A stretch of 64,000 bases of DNA from Bryobacteraceae bacterium (GTDB lineage: Bacteria; Acidobacteriota; Terriglobia; Bryobacterales; Bryobacteraceae): the NCBI GenBank assembly GCA_026129905.1, contig JAHCHE010000011.1:1-64000 (forward strand), given 5' to 3'. Under the pieces are notes generated by a model. That model was not told where the DNA came from, made no database searches, and saw nothing but the letters and a program-made list of their open reading frames with translations. Each line of letters opens with the position of its first letter. Within the stretch, counting starts at the first letter, position 1. The translations under genes and the position numbers were made by a program. Below, piece by piece: positions 24,801 through 32,654 of this stretch.

Positions 24801-25338
24801 GTTCACCTGGATCGATGGGCCCATGCCGAGGCACCGCTTTAGCGTCGCCGGCAGCTACGACCTGCCGTTCGGCAGAGGCCGCCAGTATCTGAACAATATC
24901 AACCCCATTCTGAACCACATCATCGGCGGCTGGCAGACCAGCCATATGCTGCTTGCCAATTCCGGTCCCCCGTTGCGCTGGAACCTTTTCAGCCCCATGG
25001 TTGGACCCGCCGAGACGCCGGAGGTCTATCGAGAACGCAACAGGTGGTTTGATATCTCCGGTTTCTCGCGCCTTCCGGCCCATGTCAACCGCACCAGTCC
25101 CTGGCAGTACCCTGGCCTTAACGGTCCCAAGTATTGGAACCTCGACTCCACACTCTCCAAAACCTTCCAGGTCAAGGAAGATTTGAAGGTCGAGTTCCGC
25201 TTTGAAACTTACAACACTCCCAACGCCTTCGTGCCGACGAACCCCCAACTGTCGGTAACGAATGCCGCGTTTGGACGTACGCAAAGCCAGCAGAACCGCG
25301 GCCGCGAGTCGCAATACTCGATCCGCATCATCTTCTAG
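21880..25338 (+). CDS. Oar-like TonB-dependent receptor with carboxypeptidase regulatory-like domain
   Basis: 1152 residues, outer-membrane. A signal peptide (about 1-29; FALLAISCLLFSPAVA then QD) leads into a CarboxypepD_reg-like beta-sandwich (about 32-115; KVQGVVTDSSQAVVSGAKVT, then FDFVEPGAYTVTVELEGF). Then comes a plug domain (about 125-235; IDVGGNTTTKNDLLIDGSPV, GHSAGGIMSVGMKSGTNEIH) and a long beta-barrel ending in SIRIIF with the terminal Phe that barrel assembly needs. This architecture is very abundant in Acidobacteria and is thought to import or bind large substrates. The substrate is unknown. The gene stands alone, with its own promoter candidate and terminator. Confidence 0.93.
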   Translation: MKRFAYYGVGVAFALLAISCLLFSPAVAQDYRAKVQGVVTDSSQAVVSGAKVTLHNDKTGVDSVRTTNVTGNYVFDFVEPGAYTVTVELEGFSKFVQQGVAVLVRGDVTVNAQLTIGQVSEAVTVQAEAVSVQFNTSTMELTVDRKMLMDLPVMQRNPFTLALLDPAVVNRYWDVAHRNPFYMWSSSQIDVGGNTTTKNDLLIDGSPVQIGVKGSYAPPMDAVQEFSVQQNSVDAEFGHSAGGIMSVGMKSGTNEIHGTTYYFGRNPAINARTNSVTNTPNLVRNHIWGVTVGNPIIKNRLFAFTAYEGWRSQEPNQTFRTMPTDLERTGDFSKSLNVSGGLRTIYDPWTTQLDASGKASRQPFPGNMIPGDRIDPTAARFMQDIWKPNNPGDDLAGTNNFKIGYSWPQKYMNFSERVDYNITDNWKVFVRYSRVKTTLDQTQYVNSPAMPNDNGGLMNNRNVAGDTVYTLNPTTVLNFRMGFSSLEDDYDAPRSAIGEQALSQFWPNNPWYSPYVGEMPAVYYPLLNVGGGSYGKGGYWYQHPRHWTWDGSLRKVSGIHSWKTGFSHRRHMADGIFPNLMGFNFYPAHTAETFQAPDVKKNGSDWASFLLGSIDNNSYARTFPFQYFRTNYYGAFFHDDIKLSRRITLNLGIRYEYENAPYDERDRFSRNNDLTNPIPEFQANPPVMPAEVLAVRKTQPVYNGAWIFTEPGNRGLFDSPKNILMPRAGIAIRLDDKTAIRGGFARYVIPPVVTQNTLSSGAHMPLWGFSAETLVEAQRQGVPSARLSEPFPAANPLVLPAGKTRGRYTNLGDNSPSFYDQDIRLGVNDRLNISLQRALPGQIHFDFTFFMNFGRDLPYNKLINLSDPSIEYAILNEWDRQVTNPFYQYLTPDKFPGALRNQRTVSVGRLTNLYPQYGTSMTQFSTDGVENRYKAFQFRVQRAYSAGYSFLFAYNYNQERNLELFNELDRFNDKFTWIDGPMPRHRFSVAGSYDLPFGRGRQYLNNINPILNHIIGGWQTSHMLLANSGPPLRWNLFSPMVGPAETPEVYRERNRWFDISGFSRLPAHVNRTSPWQYPGLNGPKYWNLDSTLSKTFQVKEDLKVEFRFETYNTPNAFVPTNPQLSVTNAAFGRTQSQQNRGRESQYSIRIIF

Positions 25339-25364
25339 CCTCAGGACTCCTGTCCTGACCTCTC

Positions 25365-25397
25365 GGGCGGCTGTCCCTCGCGGGCCGGCCGCCCTTT
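25365..25397. terminator. terminator after the receptor gene
   Basis: GGGCGGC (25365-25371) and GCCGCCC (25388-25394) with a 16-base loop, followed by TTT. A smaller stem (TCAGGA / TCCTGA, 25341-25358) precedes it. It probably also ends the opposing antitoxin-like gene, which stops at 25398. Confidence 0.6.
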
Positions 25398-25625
25398 CTA
25401 CACCTCTCCCCGGATCTTGGACCAGCTCGCATCGCGGTACTCCGCCGTCAATCCGCGACCCCGAAACGTCACGGGCTTGATCTGAATCTTGCGCCTGGCG
25501 GAGCGCTGTTCCAGGACCAGTTCCAGCCCCTCTTCGACGAGATCCCGGAAGGTTGTGTTCTCCTCACGAGCCAGGCGCTTCGCGGCTTCGAAGATATTGC
25601 TGCCAATATCAATCGTTGTTTTCAT
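25398..25625 (-). CDS. orphan VapB-like antitoxin
   Basis: 75 residues. The N-terminus MKTTIDIGSNIFEAAKRLA followed by TTFRDLVEEGLELVL is typical of the ribbon-helix-helix VapB antitoxins (DUF2191 type), which bind DNA and neutralise a PIN-domain RNase. The C-terminal part (about 45-75, KIQIKPVTFRGRGL) is the toxin-binding region. No toxin is present: only 59 bases separate its stop codon from the end of the receptor gene, and the upstream neighbour is a divergent metabolic gene. It is therefore an orphan, maybe a relic or an anti-addiction copy. No clear ribosome-binding site was seen. Confidence 0.75.
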   Translation of the reverse strand: MKTTIDIGSNIFEAAKRLAREENTTFRDLVEEGLELVLEQRSARRKIQIKPVTFRGRGLTAEYRDASWSKIRGEV

Positions 25626-25710
25626 ATGGGTAGCGTATCACAGCCAATTTAACCGCAGCCTCCCGCTCTACTTCCGGCCCTCCCTTCGTATCATGATGGA
25701 AGCATACGCC

Positions 25711-27699
25711 ATGGCTTCCTTCCTCAGTGCCCCGGCCGCGGGCCTCGATTTGAAAGCCCTTTGCCGCGCCCTCCTCCTCCCCCGCGTCATCGAGGAGAAG
25801 ATGCTCCGCCTCATTCGCCAGAGCCGCCTCTCGAAATGGTTTTCCGGCTATGGGCAGGAAGCGATCGCCGTCGGCTGCGCCTGGGCGCTCCGGCCCGAGG
25901 ATTACATCCTCCCCACCCACCGCAATCTCGGCGTCTGGACCACGCGCGGGGTCCCGCTCAAACCGCTCTTCTGCCAGCTTATGGGCCGGCAGGGCGGCTT
26001 CACCAGGGGCCGCGACCGAACCTTTCACTTCGGCCTGCCGGATGCCCGCGTCATCGGCATGATTTCCCACATGGCCGCGATGTTGCCGGTGGCGGGTGGG
26101 CTTGCCCTTGCCGCGCGGCTCAAGCGGGAGCCTTTCGTCGCGCTCGCCTTCGCCGGCGAAGGCGCCACCCGCGAAGGCGACTTCCATGAAGCGCTCAACC
26201 TCGCCGCCGTCTGGAAGCTCCCCGCCATCTTCGTGGTCGAGAACAACGGCTATGCCCTCTCTACGCCCCTCGACGAGGAGATGGCCGTCCCCGATGTCGC
26301 CGCCGCCGCTCCCGGCTACGGCATGCCGGGCGAGGTGATCGACGGCAACGATGTCTTCGCCGTGATCGATGCCGTCGACCGCGCCGCCGGGCGCGCCCGC
26401 CGCGGCGACGGTCCGACGCTGCTCGAAGCGAAGACCTTCCGCATGCGCGGCCACGAAGAGGCCTCCGGAACCAGGTACGTCCCGCCCGAGTTGATCGACG
26501 CCTGGGCGAAGAAGGACCCCGTCGATCGCTTCCTCCGGCGCGTACTCGAAGAAGGCGCTCTCGAGCAGTCCGAGCTCGACCGCATCCGCGAAGAGCTCGC
26601 CGCGCTCGTCGAGGACGCGGCCGAGTACGCGCTCGCCCAACCGCATGTATCCGGCGACGCAGAAACCGAGCGGCGCGACGTCTTCGTCCCTGCGCGCCCC
26701 GCCCCGCCCGCGCCCGCCGGCGCCGAAACCGAGAAACGCTTCATTGACGCCATCAGCGACGGGCTTCGCCAGGCCATGGACCGCGACGAGCGCGTCCTCA
26801 TCATGGGCCAGGACATCGCCGGCTATGGAGGCGTCTTCAAGGTGACCGAGGGCTTCCTCGCGCAGTTCGGCGCGGACCGCGTTCGCAACACGCCGTTGAT
26901 CGAAAGCGGCATCCTCGGCGCCGCCATGGGCCTCGCGCTCGAAGGCTTCAAGCCGGTCGTGGAGATGCAGTACGGCGATTTCATCACGTGTGGCTTCAAC
27001 CAGGTGGTGAACAATCTCGCCACCACCCGCTATCGTTGGGGCGCGCCGCTGCCGGTGGTGATCCGCGCGCCATTCGGCGGCAGCATCGGCGCCGGACCCT
27101 TCCACTCACAGTCGATGGAAGCCTGGTTCTGCCATGTCCCCGGCCTGAAAGTGGTGGCGCCCTCGACCCCGCGGGATGCCAAGGGCCTGCTGATGGCCTC
27201 CATCGAGGACCACAACCCCGTCCTCTTCTTTGAGCACAAGTACCTCTACCGCGCCGTGAAAGGCCTGGTCGCCGACGCCCCGTTCGAGTTCGAACTCGGC
27301 CGCGCCCGCCTGGCGCGCGAAGGAACGGACGCCACCATCGTCACCTATGGCATCGGCGTCCTCTGGGCGCTCGAGGAGGCCGAACACCAGCGAGAGCGCG
27401 GCGTCTCCATCGAAGTGATCGACCTCCGCACCCTCATCCCCTGGGACAAGGAAATGGTTCTCGCCTCGGTTGCCAAAACCAACCGCCTGCTGGCCCTCCA
27501 CGAAGCCCCGATGACCGGCGGCTTCGGCGCCGAAATCGCCGCCCGCGTCGCCGAGGACGCTTTCGCCTCGCTGGACGCGCCTCCGGTTCGCGTGGCCGGC
27601 GAAGACTTCCCGATCCCGTTCTCGCCGGAGTTGGAGAAGCGCGCCTACTCCGCCCGCTCCCGCCTCCGCGCCGCCCTCGATCGACTGCTGGAGTACTAG
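25711..27699 (+). CDS. fused alpha/beta 2-oxo acid dehydrogenase E1 (ThDP-dependent)
   Basis: 662 residues from ATG 25711, with GGAAG about 9 bases upstream; ATG 25693 and 25696 are alternatives. Decarboxylates a 2-oxo acid (pyruvate or branched-chain type) with thiamine diphosphate. The alpha half (1-320) shows SGYGQEAIAVG and the ThDP motif GEGATREGD (149) to VENN (about 178). An Ala/Pro linker (320-343) joins the beta half, with MGQDIAGYGGVFKVTEG, PLIESGILGAAMGLALEG and IRAPFGG. The fused form is known in Bacteroidetes and Acidobacteria. No E2 or E3 gene is in the window, so either they lie elsewhere or this enzyme uses another acceptor. It is the first gene of a three-gene operon. Confidence 0.92.
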   Translation: MASFLSAPAAGLDLKALCRALLLPRVIEEKMLRLIRQSRLSKWFSGYGQEAIAVGCAWALRPEDYILPTHRNLGVWTTRGVPLKPLFCQLMGRQGGFTRGRDRTFHFGLPDARVIGMISHMAAMLPVAGGLALAARLKREPFVALAFAGEGATREGDFHEALNLAAVWKLPAIFVVENNGYALSTPLDEEMAVPDVAAAAPGYGMPGEVIDGNDVFAVIDAVDRAAGRARRGDGPTLLEAKTFRMRGHEEASGTRYVPPELIDAWAKKDPVDRFLRRVLEEGALEQSELDRIREELAALVEDAAEYALAQPHVSGDAETERRDVFVPARPAPPAPAGAETEKRFIDAISDGLRQAMDRDERVLIMGQDIAGYGGVFKVTEGFLAQFGADRVRNTPLIESGILGAAMGLALEGFKPVVEMQYGDFITCGFNQVVNNLATTRYRWGAPLPVVIRAPFGGSIGAGPFHSQSMEAWFCHVPGLKVVAPSTPRDAKGLLMASIEDHNPVLFFEHKYLYRAVKGLVADAPFEFELGRARLAREGTDATIVTYGIGVLWALEEAEHQRERGVSIEVIDLRTLIPWDKEMVLASVAKTNRLLALHEAPMTGGFGAEIAARVAEDAFASLDAPPVRVAGEDFPIPFSPELEKRAYSARSRLRAALDRLLEY

Positions 27700-27700
27700 C

Positions 27701-28960
27701 CTGCCGCCGCCTTGCGAATCGAAGCCCGGCGTCGTTTTTCTAGGTGGCGCCATCGCGTCGCTTGGCGCGGCCAGGTCGCTGGCGCCGCACGGCATCTCCG
27801 TCCACGTCGTCGCCACCCACCCCTACGATCTTGCGCATCACTCCCGGACGGTTGCCGAAGCCGTGAAGTTGCCCGAGTTTGGCGACCGTCCGGACGCGCT
27901 GTTGGAACTCCTCGAACGCAAGGCGACCCTCTGGCGCGGCCGGGTCCTGATGCCCGCCAGCGACCTTGCCCTCGAAGTCGTCTCCCGAGACCGTGACCGG
28001 CTCGCGAGCCGCTACCGCCTCGCCGTCCCGCCCTGGGAGGTGACGCGAATTCTGCTCGAAAAGAACCGCCTCCGTAAGGCCGCCGAGGAGGCCGGCCTCG
28101 ATCTACCCCGCTGCCACGGCCCCATCTCCGAAGCGGATGTCCGCCCACCCGCCGTTCGCTTTCCGGTCGTCCTGAAGCCCGCCGACAGCAAAAGGTTCGA
28201 ACGGCGCGCCGGCCGCAGGCTGTTGGTCGCGCGGAACGACGAGGAACTGGCCCAAGGCGCCGCCGTTTTCCGCCGGCTTGGCTTCGATGGCGAGATTGTC
28301 GAGCTGATTCCCGGGCCGGACCCTTTCTTCTATAACTACTCGGTCTACATGGATGCCGGCGGAGAGCCCGTGGGCGGTCTGGCGATGCACAAGTTGCGTA
28401 AGAGCCCTCCCTTCTACGGCGTCTGCCGGGTGGCCGAGACGGATGTCGATCCCGCCGTCGCCGCGCGCCTCCGCGAACCGACCGTGGCGCTCCTGCGCCG
28501 CATCGGATGGCGCGGTATGGCCAACGCGGAGTACAAGTGGGATGCCCGGGACGGGAGCTATCGCTTCATGGAGGTGAACGGGCGCTGTTTCATGATGCAG
28601 GGCGTCGCCATGGCCGCCGGCGTCAACTACGCGCTGTTGGCCTGGGAAGATGCTACCTTTGATAAGGTGAGCGCCGCGGCGGCGCCGGTTTGGAAGGGCT
28701 CCTGGATTCACCTGCACGCGGATCTGCTGCACGCGCTGCTGCGCCGCCGCGCGGAGGGCTTGCGATTTCGAGACTACCTGGCGCCGTACCGCGGACCGAA
28801 GCGATACGCGGTATGGTCGCTTACGGATCCGAAACCCTTTCTGGTGGAGTGGGCCAGGACGCTACGACAGGCAGCCGCGTGGGCGGCGCGCCGCAACCGT
28901 CGCTCCCCGCTTCTGGACGAAATACAACCGATGCCGGCCAAAATTCATGACCATTTCTGA
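27701..28960 (+). CDS. ATP-grasp enzyme, probable CTG start
   Basis: 419 residues if read from 27701. ATP-grasp ligases join a carboxylate to an amine or thiol using ATP. The ATP-binding core is visible: LLEKNRLRKAAEEAGLDLPR, FPVVLKPADS and KWDARDGSYRFMEVNGR with the metal-binding Glu and Asn. It looks like the COG3919-type predicted carboligases. The first standard start (GTG 27863) would remove a clear N-terminal Rossmann-like segment, GVVFLGGAIASLGAARSLAP. No ATG, GTG or TTG lies upstream in frame. CTG 27701 sits one base after the E1 stop codon and 7 bases after GGAG, so reinitiation there is the best reading. It overlaps the next gene by 14 bases. Confidence 0.82.
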   Translation: MPPPCESKPGVVFLGGAIASLGAARSLAPHGISVHVVATHPYDLAHHSRTVAEAVKLPEFGDRPDALLELLERKATLWRGRVLMPASDLALEVVSRDRDRLASRYRLAVPPWEVTRILLEKNRLRKAAEEAGLDLPRCHGPISEADVRPPAVRFPVVLKPADSKRFERRAGRRLLVARNDEELAQGAAVFRRLGFDGEIVELIPGPDPFFYNYSVYMDAGGEPVGGLAMHKLRKSPPFYGVCRVAETDVDPAVAARLREPTVALLRRIGWRGMANAEYKWDARDGSYRFMEVNGRCFMMQGVAMAAGVNYALLAWEDATFDKVSAAAAPVWKGSWIHLHADLLHALLRRRAEGLRFRDYLAPYRGPKRYAVWSLTDPKPFLVEWARTLRQAAAWAARRNRRSPLLDEIQPMPAKIHDHF

Positions 28961-30377
28961 AAACCTGGTTCCGTTTACTTCCGTTCTGCTTCAGGACATG
29001 ATCAGCACGCCCGAAATGCGGCGCGTGTGGTCCGAGGAAGGCATGATCCGGAGCTGGATGGCGGTGGAAAAGGCCATCACCGAAGCCCAGGCGGAGATGG
29101 GCATCGTCCCCCGCGCCGCCGCCGCCGAGATCGTGGCGAAGCTCTCGCCCGGGCATCTGCCGCTCGCGGAGGTGAAAAAGCACGCCGACGACACCGGACA
29201 TCTCATGGTCGCCTTCCTCCGGACGTTCCGCGAGGTGTGCGGCCCGGCGGCGGAGCATTTTCATCTCGGACCCACCACCCAGGACATACTCGACACGGGT
29301 CTGACGCTACAGATGCAGGAGGCTCACGCCATCGTCCTCCGGCAGGCCCGTGAGCTGGAATCGGTTCTCTGCGGCCGCGCTCTCGAGCACAAGGACACCG
29401 TCATGATGGGCCGCACCCACGAGCAGCACGCGGTCCCGCTCACGCTCGGCTTCGTGCTCGCCGGCTGGGCTTGGGAGGCGTACGACCAGATCGAGCGCGC
29501 CTTGGAAGCGGAACCGCGCTGGCGCCGCGGCTGCCTTTCCGGCGCGGTCGGCGCGCAGAATGCGTTCGTCGAACTTTGCGGCGTCGAGGGGGCCCGCAGG
29601 CTCGAGGCGGCGGTCTGCGCTCGCCTCTCGCTCGGAGTTCCGCTCGCCGACCTGCACCCGCGCACGGACCGATTCGCGGAAGTGGTCTCCAACCTGGCCG
29701 GTTTTTGCGGCGTGGTCGCCAAGATCTGCCTCAACCTCCGCTCCTGGCAGCGCCCCGAAGTCCTCGAAGTGGAAGAGGCGGCCGGCGAGAAAGTCTGCTC
29801 CAGCAGCACCATGCCGAACAAGGTCAATCCGGAGGCCGCCGAACGCACCGAAGGTCTCGCCAGGCTGGCGCGCTGCCTCGCCTTGGCCATGCAGGATATT
29901 CGCATGGCCGATCACCGCGACAGCACCCGGATGCCCGTCGAGTTCGTCTCCATTCCGCTCGTCTACATGCTGACCTCCCGGGCCCTGGCCACCGCCGTCC
30001 GCGTCATCGAGCGCCTGATCGTCCATCCGGACATCATGAAAGCGAATCTCGACCACCCCAACGTTCTCGGTCAGGCGGCCGGCGAACGCCTGATGATCGC
30101 CCTGTATCGGAAGACCGGCAACAAGGACGAGGCGCACCGCCGCCTCCAACGCCTTTCTTACATTTCGCGGTCCCAAAAGAGGAATCTTGCCGAAGTCGTG
30201 CTGGAGGACGAATCCCTCAACACGCACTTCAGCCCCGAAGAACTGGATCGCCTCATGGACCTGACCACCTACGCCGGCACCGCTGCTTTGCAGACCGAAC
30301 AGGTCGTGGCGTTCATTCGCCGGAACCGCGAAGCCCGCGCGGCGACGGCAGCCGGAGAGGCAGTCTTCACCCGCTGA
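28947..30377 (+). CDS. adenylosuccinate-lyase-like enzyme (fumarase/aspartase superfamily)
   Basis: 476 residues. Superfamily enzymes eliminate fumarate, or cyclise, by anti-elimination. The signature loop SSSTMPNKVNPEAAER lies at about 284-297; the other two active-site regions are LGPTTQDILDTGL and MMGRTHEQHAVPLTLG. It resembles adenylosuccinate lyase and 3-carboxymuconate cycloisomerase, and the operon context does not favour purine synthesis. Together with an ATP-grasp ligase, it could complete an aspartate-based amination: ligate Asp, then release fumarate. That is inference. It is the last gene of the operon, overlapping the ATP-grasp gene by 14 bases. Confidence 0.9.
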   Translation: MTISENLVPFTSVLLQDMISTPEMRRVWSEEGMIRSWMAVEKAITEAQAEMGIVPRAAAAEIVAKLSPGHLPLAEVKKHADDTGHLMVAFLRTFREVCGPAAEHFHLGPTTQDILDTGLTLQMQEAHAIVLRQARELESVLCGRALEHKDTVMMGRTHEQHAVPLTLGFVLAGWAWEAYDQIERALEAEPRWRRGCLSGAVGAQNAFVELCGVEGARRLEAAVCARLSLGVPLADLHPRTDRFAEVVSNLAGFCGVVAKICLNLRSWQRPEVLEVEEAAGEKVCSSSTMPNKVNPEAAERTEGLARLARCLALAMQDIRMADHRDSTRMPVEFVSIPLVYMLTSRALATAVRVIERLIVHPDIMKANLDHPNVLGQAAGERLMIALYRKTGNKDEAHRRLQRLSYISRSQKRNLAEVVLEDESLNTHFSPEELDRLMDLTTYAGTAALQTEQVVAFIRRNREARAATAAGEAVFTR

Positions 30378-30454
30378 GCGGCTGTCCCGGCCGCGGCGAA
30401 TCTCCTATTAACGTCCGGCAGGAACTCTCCGCCGGCGCCAGTTTCTACGGTTCT

Positions 30455-31009
30455 ATGAGTCTTGTCGGCGCTTTCGTTCGCGATCTCCGGTATGCCGCGC
30501 GAGGCCTGTTGCGAAACGGGAGCTTCACCGTCGCCGCGCTGCTTGCGCTAACGCTAGCTAGGCATCGGCGCTTGCGCCGCTGTGTTCAGCGCCGTGGACC
30601 GCATCCTGCCGCGGGCCCGCAGTCCCACGCCACTCTGCTGGGCTCGTTCGCAGCGCTTGCGCTGTTGCTCGCCGCCATCGGTCTGTACGGCGTGATGTCT
30701 TACCTGGTCGAGCGCCGGACGGCGGAGATTGGCGTCCGCATGGCCCTCGGAGCGACCCCGGCCGCTATCTCGCGGCTCGTCCTCGGTGAAGCGGCGAAAT
30801 GGACGCTCTCCGGCGTCGCCGCCGGCATGGCCGCCTCGCTCTGGACCGCTCGGCTGATCGAGCGGATGCTATTCCGCACCACGCCCCACGATCCCGCGAC
30901 CCTCGCGCTGGCTTCGGCGGTCCTGCTCGGGGTTGCCCTGCTCGCAGCATGGATTCCGTCTTACCGCGCCGCCGGGGTCGATCCTTTGAAAGCTCTGCGA
31001 GGCGAGTGA
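30455..31009 (+). pseudogene. decayed ADOP/MacB-type permease
   Basis: Remnant of a roughly 800-residue FtsX/MacB-like permease of the type abundant in Acidobacteria. The N-terminal 30 residues are intact (SLVGAFVRDLRYAARGLLRN, then a first membrane segment). A two-base loss near 30555 shifts the frame; the neighbouring frame then reads LGIGACAAVFSAVDRILPR, the expected continuation. Some 500 residues of the centre are missing. The last 130 residues (LLGSFAALALLLAAIGLYGV to PLKALRGE) are the normal C-terminal FtsX domain, back in the first frame. The open frame is therefore a deletion product and unlikely to work. Confidence 0.85.
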
Positions 31010-31355
31010 ACTGACTCGCGAATCGACCGGTGACGCATCGCGGCGCTCCGGATGCCTCACCTTTCCAAAGCGTCAACGAGACCAAGCGCGCCAGCATCCG
31101 GCAACGTGATTTGCCGGCGCACGTGGCCATCGGGTCGTCACTCTCCTTTTCCCTTTCGCACGGGCGCCCTGCCGCTCCGCCCCTTGGGTGGCCCCCAACC
31201 CAATCTACTTCCATGACGCCGCCCTGCGAATCTCCCCACCCGGACCCGATCCCGCCGCCGAACCGGCTTTTCCGGCCTCACCACGCCAGGCTGCCGCGGT
31301 AATGCGAAGTTCCTGGAAGTGCACCCAGTCCGGAGACGGCGCGGAACGGACGCCA

Positions 31356-31364
31356 TGCTATACT
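31356..31364 (+). promoter_or_regulatory. extended -10 promoter of the rpmI-rplT operon
   Basis: TGCTATACT is an extended -10 (TGn plus TATACT), 42 bases before the rpmI start. No good -35 is present, as expected for this class. A short stem with a GCAA tetraloop (TCCC/GGGA, 31381-31392) lies in the leader. The rest of the 396-base gap 31010-31405 holds no gene I can support, and no infC is seen. Confidence 0.6.
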
Positions 31365-31405
31365 AAGAAGGTCCCGTAAATCCCGCAAGGGAAATCACCG
31401 CAACA

Positions 31406-31600
31406 ATGCCGAAATTGAAGACACATCGGGGAGCGGCGAAGCGCTTCAAGAAGACAGGAACCGGCAAGGTGTCGCGTAGGCACTCCTTCGCCCGCCATAT
31501 TCTGACTTCGAAGCCCAAGAGCCGCAAGCGCCGGCTCGGCCAGAGCGCGTTGGTGGATCCCGCGAACCGCCCGGCCGTCGACGGAATGCTCCCTTATTAG
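31406..31600 (+). CDS. rpmI: 50S ribosomal protein L35
   Basis: 64 residues. [20 protein letters not shown] and the basic [14 protein letters not shown] stretch are diagnostic for bL35, a small protein of the large ribosomal subunit. Length is normal. Ribosome-binding sequence AAGGGA lies a little far (about 12 bases). It is followed by rplT, the normal order, but the usual infC upstream is absent here. Confidence 0.97.
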   Translation: MPKLKTHRGAAKRFKKTGTGKVSRRHSFARHILTSKPKSRKRRLGQSALVDPANRPAVDGMLPY

Positions 31601-31678
31601 AACCGTTGAGCGTGAACGGCGCGCGGGGCACGTGCCCGTTTCACCTCCGATCGTACACGCCGCAAAGGAAAAACAAAC

Positions 31679-32041
31679 GTGCCAAGAGTCAAACGAGGAA
31701 CAAAGCGGAGACAGGCCCGCAGCAAGGTCCTTGGCGAAGCCAAGGGCTATTTTCTAACCAAGAGCAAACTTCATCGCGCCGCCCAGGAAGCCGTCGAGAA
31801 GGCCTTGCGCTACGCCTACGTAGGGCGGCGGCGAAAGAAGCGGGATTTTCGATCCCTCTGGATCGTCAGGATCAACGCGGCCTGCCGCGAGGCGGGCATT
31901 TCCTACAGCCGCTTCATGGACGGCCTGAAGAAGTCCGGCATCGATCTCAACCGCAAGATGCTGGCCGAGCTTGCCGTCAGCGACGAAGCCGCGTTCCGCT
32001 CGCTCGTCGACAAAGCGCGGGCGACGGGAGGCGCGGCATGA
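31679..32041 (+). CDS. rplT: 50S ribosomal protein L20
   Basis: 120 residues starting at GTG, with AAAGGAAAA upstream. bL20 binds 23S rRNA and is needed early in large-subunit assembly. [32 protein letters not shown] and [20 protein letters not shown] are characteristic. The C-terminus, [13 protein letters not shown], overlaps the next start by an ATGA junction, so the coiled-coil protein is translationally coupled to it. Confidence 0.97.
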   Translation: MPRVKRGTKRRQARSKVLGEAKGYFLTKSKLHRAAQEAVEKALRYAYVGRRRKKRDFRSLWIVRINAACREAGISYSRFMDGLKKSGIDLNRKMLAELAVSDEAAFRSLVDKARATGGAA

Positions 32042-32307
32042 GCCCCGCCTGGGAAGACCCGGGCCTGGACCCGCTGGCTCAACTCGAGGAGCGGATTCGC
32101 GAGGCGGCCGAGGTCATTCCCCGCTTGCGCGAGGAAAAGGAAGCCGCGCTGGCCGAACGCGACGATGCGCTGGCCCAGCTTCAACAGGCGCAGACGCAAT
32201 ACGCCAAACTTGCTAAGGAACTGGAAGGTCTTCGGCACGAGCGCCAGCAGGTGCGCACCCGTATCGAGAAACTGCTGGGACACCTTGATGTCCTCACCGC
32301 CGGTTAG
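32038..32307 (+). CDS. short coiled-coil protein upstream of zapA
   Basis: 89 residues starting inside the rplT stop (ATGA). Residues 15-80 form an unbroken charged helix with heptads ([20 protein letters not shown]), a coiled coil ending in [14 protein letters not shown]. Small coiled-coil proteins often sit directly before zapA between rplT and the division gene, so a role in cell division (ZapB-like) is plausible but inferred from context and shape. It has no membrane segment. Confidence 0.75.
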   Translation: MSPAWEDPGLDPLAQLEERIREAAEVIPRLREEKEAALAERDDALAQLQQAQTQYAKLAKELEGLRHERQQVRTRIEKLLGHLDVLTAG

Positions 32308-32336
32308 GCCGGCGACCGCGATCTTAGGAGCGCCCG

Positions 32337-32642
32337 ATGGACTCGCCACATTCCGAACGCCGGCAGGTCAGGGTTACGATCTTCAACCAGACGTACACGC
32401 TGCGAACCACGGGCGAAGAAGGCGAAACCGAACAACTCGCCCACAGCGTGGACGAATTGATGAACGACATAGCCTCCCGCACGGGCGCCTTCGACTCCGG
32501 CCGCGTCGGTGTTCTGGCATGCCTGCATCTGGCCGACCAGTTGCGCTCGCTGCAGCGGGACCTGGACGAACTGCGCCAGCGCGTAGCGGACAAAAGCCGG
32601 AATTTCTCGAAGTTACTCGACGAGGTCATCCGGCCGGATTGA
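32337..32642 (+). CDS. zapA: cell division protein ZapA
   Basis: 101 residues. ZapA binds FtsZ and bundles its filaments at mid-cell. The N-terminal domain has VRVTIFNQTYTLRTTGEEGE and the ELMNDIA helix; the C-terminal half is the expected coiled coil (LADQLRSLQRDLDELRQRV). Start ATG 32337 has AGGAG about 8 bases upstream. It follows the coiled-coil gene by 29 bases in the rpmI operon direction. The next gene is convergent. Confidence 0.85.
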   Translation: MDSPHSERRQVRVTIFNQTYTLRTTGEEGETEQLAHSVDELMNDIASRTGAFDSGRVGVLACLHLADQLRSLQRDLDELRQRVADKSRNFSKLLDEVIRPD

Positions 32643-32654
32643 GCGCAGCCATGC

